A program made the position numbers and the translations under genes. Below, one piece after another: positions 22,259-33,055 of a stretch of 64,000 nt of DNA. The stretch is taken from NCBI GenBank assembly GCA_051530055.1, contig CM121341.1:3968001-4032000 (forward strand), written 5' to 3'. The notes beneath the pieces were generated by a model. It was not told the origin of the DNA. It saw only the letters and a program-made list of their open reading frames with translations, and ran no database searches. The DNA comes from Neoechinorhynchus agilis (taxonomy: Eukaryota > Acanthocephala). The stretch's first letter is position 1. Each line of letters starts with the position of its first letter.

Positions 22259-24480
22259 GCTGTTAGTCCGTTGATACAGAGGACGGTTTCATATGTGCGA
22301 AACGTCGAAGGGCTGCTAGAAATCCTACAAACAATACATAGGGATCTCACAAATTGTCGTGTGATGTCCTTTGACTTTGAATCGCTCTATACGAACGTGG
22401 ACAATAACGCAGCAGTAAGAGCGCTGGAGAAGATGTTGCACAAGTTCAAAGACGAGGTCAATCTCTTTGGGATGCAGCCGGCCGATGTGATTCATCTCAC
22501 ACGGATAGTGATAGAGTGCAACCTCTTTCAATGCGGGAACCGCTACTATCGGCAAATTCACGGATTGTCCATGGGTAATAGTGTAGCTCGTGTCCTAGTT
22601 GTCATTTTCCTGCGTCGAGTCAGATTTACCTCCGCTATGTGGATGATGTTCTGTTCACCTACACGGAGGATGATCAAGTGAACGACGTTTAGCGTCGGTT
22701 GAACTCGATGGATGCAACACGACGAATAAAAGTAACTAAAGGCAATCCGTCAAATTACCTTCCTTTCTTGAACTTGCTGTTTAATGTCAACGATCTAAGG
22801 GAATTCATTTGTATCGTTTTTTATTTTCGATAGGAGAATTTCGATCCACTTTCTGGGATCTTCTTCTGCGATCTAAAACACATATACACAGGGATTCTCA
22901 ATTCACACGTCACATAACATTCGGTGGGAGTCGAGTCCTTAATTTGAAATCAGGTTTATTGCCCTCGAACGTTTCGAACCTATTTATATATAAGGATTCG
23001 ATGATAATACGTTCGAAACGCCGACCATTGCGAACTAGTGTTGTAGTGGCACTAAAATCAACAGTGTGCCCGGTGTTTTTTGCATGGGCCACCACTGCGG
23101 AACTGGTATCCGTGTTGCGAACAACTGATGATTCGTGCTCCTTCATCCGTCGGGTGAAATTGTTGGTCTGCCCCACATAGACCTGTTCGCAACCGGAGCA
23201 CGGAATTTTGTATACCGCACCAGATGACTGTTGGCCATTCTTGGGACATATCAATCAGTGTAGAGTGCGTCCCCTCTTTGTGTAAACATTTACTCTCTTG
23301 GCCTCACATCCTGATTTTATGATGCGCTCCATAGCAAGATACGAATGATCATCAGGGAATGGCAGTTCAACGTAGATCTCTTCCTTTTTAGACTTTGTCT
23401 CCCCATTGAAGGTTCGACAAGATGGAGAGGATAACCATATCGACCAGATATGTACTTTAGGTAACCAATCTCCTCGTTACACAACTTGGCGTTGCTACAA
23501 TGTGTAAGAGCACGGCGTATGAGTGACCTAATCCTCGAAATTTTGTATTTGCGAGGTTGGGCAGATGTCCATGGCACAAGGCCCACTGGTATACCTCTCT
23601 TTCGGTACACGCTGGTCGTGGTTTCCACTGGCTAATTGGTATATCCACACATCCAGGAACGGAAACTTACCATGGTCCTCCTCCTCGATCGTCCACTGAA
23701 TATTGTCGTCCCTTCCATTCAGTTCATGTTTAAGGCGATTCATATTAGTCTCTGAAGGGTCGATCAACAGGAACGTGTCGTCCACATATCTGAACCAGAT
23801 ATTAACTCCCTGTATCGACGGCAAATGTTCGTCCTTCCAGTGCCGCATATACAGCTCAGCAAGCACAGGGGCTAACGGGCTGCCCATGGCTACTCCATCT
23901 TTCTGGTCATAGTCGATGCCCGTGTCGGAAGGCGATAGTTATGCATAGTGATTCCAATCACGCCTTGGTCATTAATTAGGCAATTTATGCCCAGATGCAT
24001 AAGACCGCACGAAGTTGCTCATCATCCGATGCAAAACGTTCAGCAGTTCAGAAGGTCAATTATTTATTTGCTGATAATGGGTATTCAAGTAAGGAAATCA
24101 AGCAGCTTCAAATGCGTTCAGAAAGGGTGAATCAGCATGGAAGCGATGGTTTTTACCAAGAATCAGTCCGACGTCAAGCCGATTCTGAAGATACCGTTTG
24201 TCAGCGAGCAATTTACGAGCGACGTTAAACGACTGCTGCAAAAGTCGGGACTGGATGTACGCTTAGTATACCGAAATGCACCCACCCTGCGCCGAATACT
24301 GACGAGGAAAGGGCATCATGAATCGCCCAGTGAATGTCCAAAATCATGCATGGTGTGCAGCTATTCGCCGGGCACAAGCAGGGATTTAGACGACCCTGTC
24401 GAACTCGTAAAACGACGAAGGCTCGGCCAAAATAATGAAAATCTTGTTACGGTCGATTGTCAGAGTATATAAAAAGAGTG
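22259..24480 (+). mobile_element. Penelope-like element copy D, host of a nested element
   Basis: Same family as copy C. The sequence is shared from CTGTTAGTCCGTTGATACAG onward, with FDFESLYTNV near 22375 and the C-terminal part at 24137-24400. It is split by a second PLE at about 22818-23925 and has lost part of the endonuclease region relative to copy C. The terminal motif GACGAAGGCTCGGCC is kept near 24414. It is broken in several places. Confidence 0.8.
22818..23925 (-). mobile_element. Penelope-like element of a different family nested in copy D
   Basis: The minus strand reads GVAMGSPLAPVLAELYMRHW (near 23880), WFRYVDDTFLLID (near 23790), KFPFLDVWIYQ, then a GIY-YIG domain: AVYKIPCSGCEQVYVGQTNN and FTRRMKEHESS (23100-23210). 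These are the PLE RT palm, the Y(V)DD site and the endonuclease. Its GIY-YIG sequence differs clearly from that of copies B and C. It is partial at the 5' side and broken in a few places. Confidence 0.8.
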
Positions 24481-24657
24481 ATTTAACCTGCGACTGGGAA
24501 ACCAAGCAGCAGTTCACGCTATTATGATTTTATTATGGGTTTTACTTGAAAATAGTAAATTATTTCCACGTAAAATCTATCACTATGGCTAATTTAATTT
24601 GTAGCTAAGGATGGTCTTAACTAATGACTGAACGAAGCCACTTTCGGTTTCGCACCT

Positions 24658-26550
24658 TCATCCGTGCACCGTTTTTTGAACATTGCTGACATCATAGTCG
24701 TCATCATAGTCGTATTCATCACTACCTTCGTCGTCATAGTCGTATTCATCACTACGGTCATCGTCGTCATAGTTGTATTCGGCACTACCATCATCCTCGT
24801 CATAGTTGCATTCGGCACTGCCATCATCGTCGTCGCCGTCGTATTCGACACTACCGTCATCGTCATATTCCTCGCTGCCGTCATCGCCGTATTCATCAAT
24901 ACGGTCATCGTCGTCATCCTGTACTTCATTGTCGTCATCATTCCAACCGTCATCTCTGCTATCATTATCGCCGTCCTCGTAGCCGTTTTCGCCCTCCTCA
25001 GTAGTTCTTTCCTCTGAAGTGTTAGTCTCCGCTGTGAATGTTATTCCCTCGGAAGTAGTAGTCTCATCTGCGGTTGTTGTTTCAGTAGTGAAAGTCTCCT
25101 CTGTGGTTGTGGTCTCCTCCGTATTTGATTCTTCTGTCGTTGTGGTCGCCTCATCACTTGTTTCCTCTGTGGTTGTTGTTTCTTCTGTAGTCGAGCTCTC
25201 TTCTGTTGTTGCTTCTTCAGTAGTGGTGGTCTCCTCTGTTGTTGTTATCACCTCCATAGTTCTTTCCTCTGTTATTGTTTCTTCTGTTTTTGTTATTTCC
25301 CCTGGGCTTGATATTTCCTCTGTTGTAGTAGCCTGCTCTGGGGTTGTTGTTGCTTTTGTAGTGGTCTCCTCATTGGTGGTCTTTTCAGTGGATGTTTTTT
25401 CTGCTGTTGTAGCATCCTTTGTTGTTGTTTCCTCTGTTGTGGTAGCATCCTTTGTTGTTGTTTCTTCTGTAGTGCGGGTCTCCTCAGTAGATGATCGCTC
25501 TGTTGTGGTAGTCGCTTCCGTAGTTGTTTTCTCTGTTGTGGTATCCTGTGTTTTTGCTATTTCCTCTGTTGTGGTAGTCTCCTCTGTGGTTGTTTTTTCG
25601 GTAGTGGCGGTCTCCTCAGTAGATGTTTCCTCTGTTGTGGTAGTCGCTTCCGTAGTTGTTTCCTCTGTTGTGGTAGTCGCTTCCGCAGTTGTTTCCTCTG
25701 TTGTGGTATCCTGTGTTTTTGCTATTTCCTCTGGGTTTGCTATTTCCTCTGTTGTGGTAGCTTCGCCTATGGCTGTTTCTTCTGTAGTGCTGGTCTTCTC
25801 ATTGGTGGGCTCCTCAGTTGGTGTTTCCTCTGAGTTTGCTATTTCCTCCGCTGTGGTAGCTTCCCCTGTGGTTGTTGTTGCTTCTGTAGTGGTCTCCCCA
25901 TTGGTGGTCTCTTCAGTGGATGTTTTCTCTGATGTGCTAGTCTCCTCCGTAGTTGTTTCATCTGCTGTTGTTTCCTCTGTATTTTCTATTTCCTCTGGGT
26001 TTGCTATTTCCTCTGTTGTGGTAGCTTCCTCTATGGTTGTTGTTGCTTTTGTAGTGGTCTCCTCATTGATGGTCTCTTCAGTGGATGTTTTCTCTGATGT
26101 GCTAGTGTCCTCCGTAGTTGTTTCCTGTGTTGTTGTTTCCTGTGTTGTTGTTTCCTCTTTTGTTGTTTCCTCTGCTGTACTAGTCGCCTCCGTAGTTGTT
26201 TCCTCCGTTGTGGCATCCTGTGTTTTTGCTGTTTCCTCTGAGTTCGCTATTTGCTCTGTTGTGTTGGTCTCTTCTGTGATTGTTTCCTCAGTGATTGTTG
26301 TCTCCTCCGTAGTCATTGGTTGGGCTGTTGAAGATTTTCTGCCATTTGGCTGACAAAATGATAAAACATATTGATTGCAATAAAGGTCGGAATTATAGTC
26401 ATCTTGTTTTCCAATATTGTAAGGCTCAAATTTTACTGAAAAGTTGTTCGGAATTTGTGTGTTGATGTAATCACTTTGTGAAGGTAATCCTGCAACGAGG
26501 TGAATCATGGTAGCAATTAGGGCAATTGTTATTAGTCGAATGATATCCAT
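24658..26550 (-). CDS. Secreted acidic Thr/Glu-rich (mucin-like) protein
   Basis: Single open frame of 630 codons from ATG at 26550. Residues 1-22 form a signal peptide (LITIALIATMIHLVAG). Residues 23-75 are a unique region with two cysteines (YCNQYVLSFC). Residues 80-490 are Thr/Glu repeats (TTEETTTTEE-like, with islands such as IANSEE and AKTQDTT). The last 110 residues are Asp/Tyr-rich (DEYGDDGSEEYDDDGS), ending VSNVQKTVHG. Such composition suggests an extracellular O-glycosylated, calcium-binding coat or matrix protein; that is inference. It has no introns and no membrane anchor. After an A6 run near the stop, another frame reads RCTDEGAKPKVASFSH, which a relic at 12.5 kb carries as its own C-terminus. 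The opposite strand is open for hundreds of codons only because of the repeat. Confidence 0.75.
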   Translation of the reverse strand: MDIIRLITIALIATMIHLVAGLPSQSDYINTQIPNNFSVKFEPYNIGKQDDYNSDLYCNQYVLSFCQPNGRKSSTAQPMTTEETTITEETITEETNTTEQIANSEETAKTQDATTEETTTEATSTAEETTKEETTTQETTTQETTTEDTSTSEKTSTEETINEETTTKATTTIEEATTTEEIANPEEIENTEETTADETTTEETSTSEKTSTEETTNGETTTEATTTTGEATTAEEIANSEETPTEEPTNEKTSTTEETAIGEATTTEEIANPEEIAKTQDTTTEETTAEATTTTEETTTEATTTTEETSTEETATTEKTTTEETTTTEEIAKTQDTTTEKTTTEATTTTERSSTEETRTTEETTTKDATTTEETTTKDATTAEKTSTEKTTNEETTTKATTTPEQATTTEEISSPGEITKTEETITEERTMEVITTTEETTTTEEATTEESSTTEETTTTEETSDEATTTTEESNTEETTTTEETFTTETTTADETTTSEGITFTAETNTSEERTTEEGENGYEDGDNDSRDDGWNDDDNEVQDDDDDRIDEYGDDGSEEYDDDGSVEYDGDDDDGSAECNYDEDDGSAEYNYDDDDRSDEYDYDDEGSDEYDYDDDYDVSNVQKTVHG

Positions 26551-26922
26551 CGTTTTTGTGGTGATTCGTGTTCAATACATTCCATAGAGACTTTCGTGAG
26601 GCTTTATCTTTCCTGTGTGTGTCACAAACTCCGCTTCATATGTTGATCGTTGTTGTCGCATTGATCGAAAGGGAGATATACTCAGTTTACTTTATTGCGT
26701 CTAGGTTTGTTTTTATTGACAAACATTTGTGTTTGTTTATTATACTAATACAAACACTTGACGATTATATTTTTGTTTTTAATAGCTTTGAATATTTATG
26801 TGCTTTTATTCTTTTAACGAAATTTTATGAGTAATGTTGAGGTCCGGAAGATTTTTTAGCGAAAATTTCTCAAGTAACACACTCTCAATTCTAAATCTTG
26901 ACAAGCGGCCCGCCATTCATCA
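26551..26922. promoter_or_regulatory. Shared 5' flank of the secreted-protein genes
   Basis: Nearly identical to 16415-16820, so it was duplicated together with the gene and likely holds its promoter. I see no clear TATA box at the expected distance. The homology ends at 26922, exactly where PLE copy B starts. Confidence 0.4.
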
Positions 26923-28420
26923 TGCCGATCTCGTTTTCAGATTCCGGCCTGTTTGTCCGATGTAATTGCTGTTGCATTGGCTACAAGCAACTTTGTGGAC
27001 AACAGCTCTCTTTTCCACCTCCTGGTATTTCCGGGAAATAGGGTTTCCTATCAGCACTGAAGGTTGAAAATAAAATTGGCATTTTATCGGCAGACCGCTG
27101 TTCTTTACAATCCTTGAAATTTTGTTGCGCGAACGGTTGGTTTGTGGGCCTGTGTCTGGCACTCCAATGCGCGGGTCCATTTGATTCGGGCCCTTGGATG
27201 TTTCTTTTGACTGGGTATTGCTCGCACGGTCCACTTGCTCTCGCGCTGAACTAAGAACATATTTGGGATACCCAACGTTCTCAAAATTCGTTTCAGCTGT
27301 TGGATTTCATCACTGAGGCACTCCTCACTGCAGATGTTGTAGGCACGATGTAGAAGGCCTTTGAATATACCAACTTTTGTTTTTTGAATCAACTCATCTA
27401 GAAACGGAAACCTTCCATTTTCATCGGACCTATTCATAGTGAATTTTATTCGATTATGATGGCGGCTGAGATGTTCCACGTCCCCGGGCCAAATCACGAA
27501 TATATTATCTACATATCTTTTGTGGAAGACTGGTTTGATCGCATACGTTTCCATTTCGCTTTTTCCAATTGATCCATGAAAAGATTGGCCAGAACTAGAG
27601 CAATAGGTGAGCCCATGGCCCTACTTTTGAACATAATACTTTCCATCAAACTCGAAACTTGCCGCGCAAGCCAACTCAAGCAGATTCTTTAGGTGTGTTT
27701 TGGGATCGATTCCCCGAAGAACCGGAAGGTGTGTGGTCGCCGCATTTATGGCATCCTCGACGCAGACATTGGTATAATGGAGGGATACCACATCCATTGT
27801 GAAAATTGTACATTTTTCCGGAATGTTGGTCCCCCTCAGTTTCTCGACGAAATCTCTCGAATTCTTCACATTGACAGCTACTTGTGATGTTACCTCTGTC
27901 AAGCACATAACCAGGAACTTTCCCAAAGCGTAACTGAAACTGGCATTCATTGATACGATTGGTCTCAGGGCACATTCTTTTTTGCTTTCTTATGGCAGAC
28001 CATACAACATCGGAATAGGACAGTAGCACTTCGTTCACATATCTCCGCATGTACGGCCTCCATTTTCGGATTGTAATCCCCCTTTTCCAGAGCTATCATT
28101 AAATTTCCCTTGTCCGATCATAGGAAAGCAAACTGATTACCTGCGACGTCTCCAAAATTTCCTAAAAAGTCGAGATTCGTCGCTAAGTTTAATGACGCCC
28201 TTTTGTCCTTTCTCTTCTTTGTGAGAACATAGTGAACAATACAATCTAACATAAGCGCGTGTGGGAGCAGAATAACTATTTCAAAACTTTCTTTTTAGAG
28301 CTGATGATGTACAAGACGAGGCTCCTCGACTTTTAAGAAGATGATATTCATCAAATTAATAGATATTTGAGTTGAAAAACCCAACACGACAGATCAAATA
28401 AATAATTTTTGAATTCATCA
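26923..28420 (-). mobile_element. Penelope-like element copy B
   Basis: Minus-strand PLE. RT blocks match copy A (MRRYVNEVLLSYSDVVW near 28020, TMDVVSLHYTNV near 27785, RYVDNIFVIW near 27490). The C-terminal GIY-YIG (HKVACSQCNSNYIGQTGRN near 26960) is complete here, unlike in copy A. It is internally shortened near 27380 compared with copy A and broken in several places. Confidence 0.8.
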
Positions 28421-28439
28421 GACGTACATCATTAAGCCT

Positions 28440-30007
28440 TTCATTACTAATTACCTAGTTATAAATAATCATTGATTCCAAACATCCCAATGACGGCGGG
28501 TCGCCTGGTATTTCACCTGCCCAAAACGATTGCTTAAAGCTGCTTGTTCCTTGCAGTCTTTGGAGTCGGTGAAGCGGCGAAAATATGGCACCATCGGAAC
28601 AAGCACCGCGGGATTTTTAACCAAGGTTGGAAAATCACGCAAGGTCAAAGGATCCCAAAGCAGCCAACTATTTTTTATAAGATATTCCTATGCTCTAATC
28701 CTTACCTCGAAATTAGTAATCTTCTAGGATGCTGCATTAATTGTTCTAATGTTGAAGCTGAGATTGTAGATTTTTAGTCGCAACTTTCGGTGCTGCGCGA
28801 ACGAGTTGATGAATTGCCTTCACTTGAGGTTCTTTTCCTGATCACGAACACATTCTTTATTCCAAAAATACTGTATAAGCTTTGCACAGCATATTTTTTT
28901 AGACACAAGAATAAGCTGGTAAAATTAGACGAGACGGTGAAAGCCTCTTTCGACAAAATTTTAAATACTCAGCTGCCCGACGAGGCCTGGAGTCAAGCGT
29001 TTTTAATGTGTCGTGTGGCGGTTTGGGTATCCGAAAAGTAGTCGATATTTCTCTGTCAGCTTACTTGGCACAGTATGAAGCAAGCCGCAAAATAGTTAAG
29101 CCTTTTCTTGGCGAGAATTACACTTTGGATGACGATATCGTGCAGGCGTTTAATCTCTGGTGTAGGGATTCAAGCAGCCAGCAGATACCCGTCATTGCTT
29201 GCACACAACCAGTTTAGGATTCGTTCCCGGGGTAGCGAGAATTCATAACTCTTTAATTTCAGATTCTCGTGACCTGGTGAACCGAACACGATTGACGGCA
29301 GTCTCTTGAAGAGAATCCGGTGCTTGGCTCAACGCTATCTCATCCTGCTTTCCAACGAGTATCCCATCGCTGCCGTTGTGGAGCGACCGTGGAACATCAG
29401 GCGGAAAATACTCACGACATGCCGAAATGAACGCAATTCTTAGTCGTGCTGAATACTGTGAATACGCTTAACATCCTAGAGCCGAGCAATCTTTGCCAAC
29501 TCGATGGCCAGCAAAATAAAATTGGCCGCTTTTAAGAAAAGGGGGGCAATAGCCGCTGCTGAGGACCGCAGAAAGACCAAATACAAGGACTTTGTTGAGA
29601 ATCATCATTTCTTTGGTGTCGAGGCACTCGGGTCGTTTTGTACCGCGGTGCAGGATCTGCTAAAGACGAATCACTATCCATCCGAGATCAGGAGCATTCC
29701 TCCTGCAAAAAATAAGTCTAACTCCGCAACGGAAGGGAAATGCAGCATCCGTCTTTTCGACCGTTACACCATGACGGCAGCTTAGTGATCCTGAGCGGAG
29801 GTGTGAATATTCGTTGATGCCTGTTAAGGTGGATTAAATTAAATGCGAATATTTCAGTGATCCAGAGCGCCGAAGATTATTTTCGCTGCAAATTTCTTTA
29901 TTCCATTTAAAATCATTTAATCTATACCGAGTACGTAAACATGAGACTCATTAAAGGAATTATGTTATTTTGAAGCATAATTTCCCAAAAAATTGCGATG
30001 GAATTAT
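28440..30007 (+). mobile_element. Second copy of the retroelement 3' part
   Basis: Same as 1320-2904: LRERVDELPSLEVLFLI (28790), the LPDEAWSQAFL block and CGGLGIRKVVDISLSAY (29010), RHAEMNAIL (near 29420) and EDRRKTKYKDF (29560). Base-level similarity to copy A continues through non-coding parts to about 30007. Confidence 0.6.
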
Positions 30008-31440
30008 ATAATAAATATAGTCGTACTGTTGTTTATTGATCATCTACCTCTAAAGCTGTTGGTACAGCAATCGGAATTTGTGTTACCAGTAATAACACGT
30101 GAATATCTTTTTGAGCTCCGTATACTGAAGCATATCTAATTGATAGCAAAGAGCTCGGTATAGAATATTTATATGGACTTGATGTTTTATGAATTAATGA
30201 TAACGAACCAATAACAGGAGCTAGGGATTCAACTCTGGTCGCGCAGATCTCACGTTTCTTGGAGTACTTGTACCCCTTTGCTGTCCAGGAGGCTTCGATG
30301 GTGTTATCACTATGAACAATCATGACAGCCAGGGATGTTAAAATGAACAGTTTTCGACGCTTGCGATTTTCATGTGATATAGATGCGACTTAGGATATAC
30401 GTTTGCTTAGGCCGGCTTTCGATCTCGTTACTACCACTATCAATGATGACGAATTTTTATCTGATAGAGCAACCCGAAGGGAGATCTTATGGATGTGTGA
30501 GTCTTTGAACTCCCAATTGGAATTTCGGATCGTCTTTTGAGGGTGTATACCAATACTTATGGTGTTTCCAATTATAGGTCGTGGGATTTTGTAGAATTGT
30601 TGTCGGATGTCATACCTGATCATCTTTTTAAATCTATCCTGGCATACATATCCTTCTGGAACTTGTCCTGCACGCCAATACACCTCTATTCGTTTCTACG
30701 GCCCTCGTCTCTTAGCAATTTAGTATGGCACATAGAGTGTCCGAACTGGAACCTGATCTCTATTCGACACGAAGAGTTTGATATTCGTTGCATGTTAGTG
30801 GAGCTCTATGAGAACGCCGATGTTGATTTGTCTGAATAAGAAAATATAGTGAGCGAAAGCACGGCTTCTGAAAACTGAATTTTTCTCCATGTTATCTCTG
30901 ACTGTAGACGAATGCTTTGCGCTAGGAAAACTTCGAACTGAATGGTCCGAAAGAGAGGCTGATTCATCGATCAGATATAATCCAGAACCTACAGTCAAAT
31001 CTAGTCGAGTAGCAACCCTTTTTCCCGGGTCATTGGACTGAGCTAGATCTTGGGCACTCGTAAGTCGTATGGATGTTGTCTTGGATATAATATATGACAA
31101 TCTATCTCAAATTCCAACCTTCGATGGTACAGTGGCTTGGATGCGAAGGGTTTCTGCGCTGGCTAAGGCCAACGTTAATCGTTCGTTAGGTCATTTTCCT
31201 TCGCTCACTCTTGATGAAATTGTCGCGTCTCCAAAAAAATGGCTCGGGTAATTGAAAAGTAGCTTAGGCGTTGGAACATCCATAGCTTTGGAAAGGTTGA
31301 ACTTACTACAGGCCACCAATCTTATAAAGGAGTTGTACTCTTCACTGAATCGGCAATCCAATTTTGATATATTTGCCAAGACCTAGTCTACTTGGGGGGC
31401 AGCAAATACTGGTCCTTATTCTACTAAAACTCACGAAAAT
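30008..31440. other. Unassigned region with scattered open frames
   Basis: Open frames exist on both strands (minus 30033-30323, 96 codons; minus 30390-30683; plus 30537-30839; plus 31069-31251, containing IPTFDGTVAWMRRVSALAKA). None matches a family I recognise. The pieces may be remnants of one retroelement gene, but I cannot place them. No splice structure joining them was found. Confidence 0.35.
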
Positions 31441-31444
31441 ATCT

Positions 31445-31720
31445 GAGGAGGAATTGAAACATTGGGACGGATGGTACCAATGCAGACGGAGGGTGCCAAT
31501 ACCGACAGTGGCACCAATGTGGATTGGACGAAGACTGACGGCGGTTCTGGGTTCAATGAGCGTGACGATTGAGGTTAGCAGGTGAGACGTAGCATTTAAT
31601 GGCTTCGTCACGCTCATTGAACCCAGAACCGCCGTCAGTCTTCGTCCAATCCACATTGGTGCCACTGTTGCTATTAATTGGTGCCGTCCATCCCAATGTT
31701 CCGATTCCTTATAATTCCTG
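31445..31720. repeat. Near-perfect palindrome
   Basis: Bases 31506-31567 and 31606-31667 are exact reverse complements (62 bp each, e.g. GGTTCTGGGTTCAATGAGCG against CGCTCATTGAACCCAGAACC), with a 38-nt loop. Outside this the arms continue imperfectly to about 31450 and 31715, the right arm missing a short segment. One arm recurs at 12225-12425. Confidence 0.9.
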
Positions 31721-32287
31721 TTGCCGTCCTCGTCCGCAGCCTACTCTTGTGATAAGAAACCGCCTTTAAACGTTTTATGGAAGTGCCATTAAAATTTATA
31801 CAGTTTTCCCCCGAATGCCTTAATAAAGCCCTTTAAAGTATAAATTAAATATAAGAAATGAAACACACCACGATTACCCGTCGACTGTTATTTGGATCGA
31901 CTTTTTCTCACTATAATTTTAATTAGCTTCGATTCTAAAAAAATCTGTTAAATTATTGCTCATGCCGTGAATTGGCAACATTCGAGATTTAAGGACGAGA
32001 TATAATCAATTTTTTTATCAGATTGAACAAATTGCGATTTGTATACGTGGGAGTATTGTAAATTGAAGTTAATTAAGGAAATTGCTTTGGGAGATATGAT
32101 CGTTCCACAAATTAAAAATAAGCAGGATGGGAAGGATTCACTGTGAAATCAGCATGATTGTCTTTTAAGGTAAGCAATCAGAAGTATATAATCTTTAGGA
32201 AAATTTCGGAGTCTTATTTGTGAGAAATCTGACTACAACTTCTATACATCACTTATATTAAACCAAGAAAATCCAGAATATTTTTAA
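31721..32287. other. No gene seen; 5' flank of the membrane protein gene
   Basis: AT-rich, no ORF. It presumably contains the promoter of the gene starting at 32288, but no TATA box could be assigned. Confidence 0.4.
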
Positions 32288-33055
32288 ATGAAGCTTACTT
32301 TTATCATTGTACTCTCAATGGTAATCGGATCAAAATCGATTCCAATCACTAACTTAAAGAGCACCAAAAGAAATGACGCCAATATCGTTTTAAACAATAA
32401 ATCAATATATAAAATTTCAGATCCAACGAATGAATGGATTGCAGAAAACGAAACAACGTTTGTAAATAAGGATTTTGTCGACAACTGGAATCAGGTGGCG
32501 CTTACTACGGATTCAAATCAAATTGATACATCGATTGATTCGTCGAACTCTCAATGGTCTAAGAGCAACATTTCATTTACAGATTTAACGCTTTTATTTC
32601 CGGACGAATTTAGTCCTGGAACTAATTATTCAGACTACAAATTATCCTTTGTTGATTTAACGGGTTTTAATGATGCTGATCTTTCCAATTATATTATCAT
32701 AAATTCTGCAACGAAGGACGACGACGAACAAGAGCCTGATCAAATTAAATTCGATCAAACTGAAATGTTTAAAGAGTTTTTAAATTTTACAGACACTGAT
32801 GGAAATGTTTATTTTGTGGATTTGGAAAACATCAATGAGACAGATAATTCGTTAAAGCAATTTTCAACTAAATCAAATGGCACGAGTTCGATAGATGAAA
32901 AATCAATCTACTATTTTCTAGTTTCCATTATTGCAATGGTTGGAGTCATTTTACTGTTTTCACTTTGCAGTTCAATCATGATTGTCTTGTCTGCTTGTGT
33001 ATGGTGGCGGATTATTTCGAGACAGAAAGTGCCACCGTCTAAAATATCTCGATGA
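32288..33055 (+). CDS. Single-pass type I membrane protein, unknown family
   Basis: Uninterrupted 255-codon frame with ATG start and an AATAAA overlapping the region just after the stop (33056-33061). Residues 1-17 form a signal peptide (MKLTFIIVLSMVIGSKS). The ectodomain (about 18-205) is acidic and rich in Asn/Asp/Ser/Thr with several N-glycosylation sequons (NIS, NYS, NFT, NET, NGT) and no cysteine. A transmembrane segment follows at about 212-238 (FLVSIIAMVGVILLFSL), ending in a short basic cytoplasmic tail (RQKVPPSKISR). I do not recognise the family. Small cysteine-free glycoproteins of this kind are often lineage-specific surface proteins, which is inference. Confidence 0.7.
   Translation: MKLTFIIVLSMVIGSKSIPITNLKSTKRNDANIVLNNKSIYKISDPTNEWIAENETTFVNKDFVDNWNQVALTTDSNQIDTSIDSSNSQWSKSNISFTDLTLLFPDEFSPGTNYSDYKLSFVDLTGFNDADLSNYIIINSATKDDDEQEPDQIKFDQTEMFKEFLNFTDTDGNVYFVDLENINETDNSLKQFSTKSNGTSSIDEKSIYYFLVSIIAMVGVILLFSLCSSIMIVLSACVWWRIISRQKVPPSKISR

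Noticed and set aside
25019-26353. A 444-codon plus-strand frame rich in Val and Ser (and a similar one at 15143-15631)
   Set aside because: It is the complement of the Thr/Glu repeat region of the minus-strand secreted protein gene; the period of the repeat keeps the opposite strand free of stops. No signal or start context.
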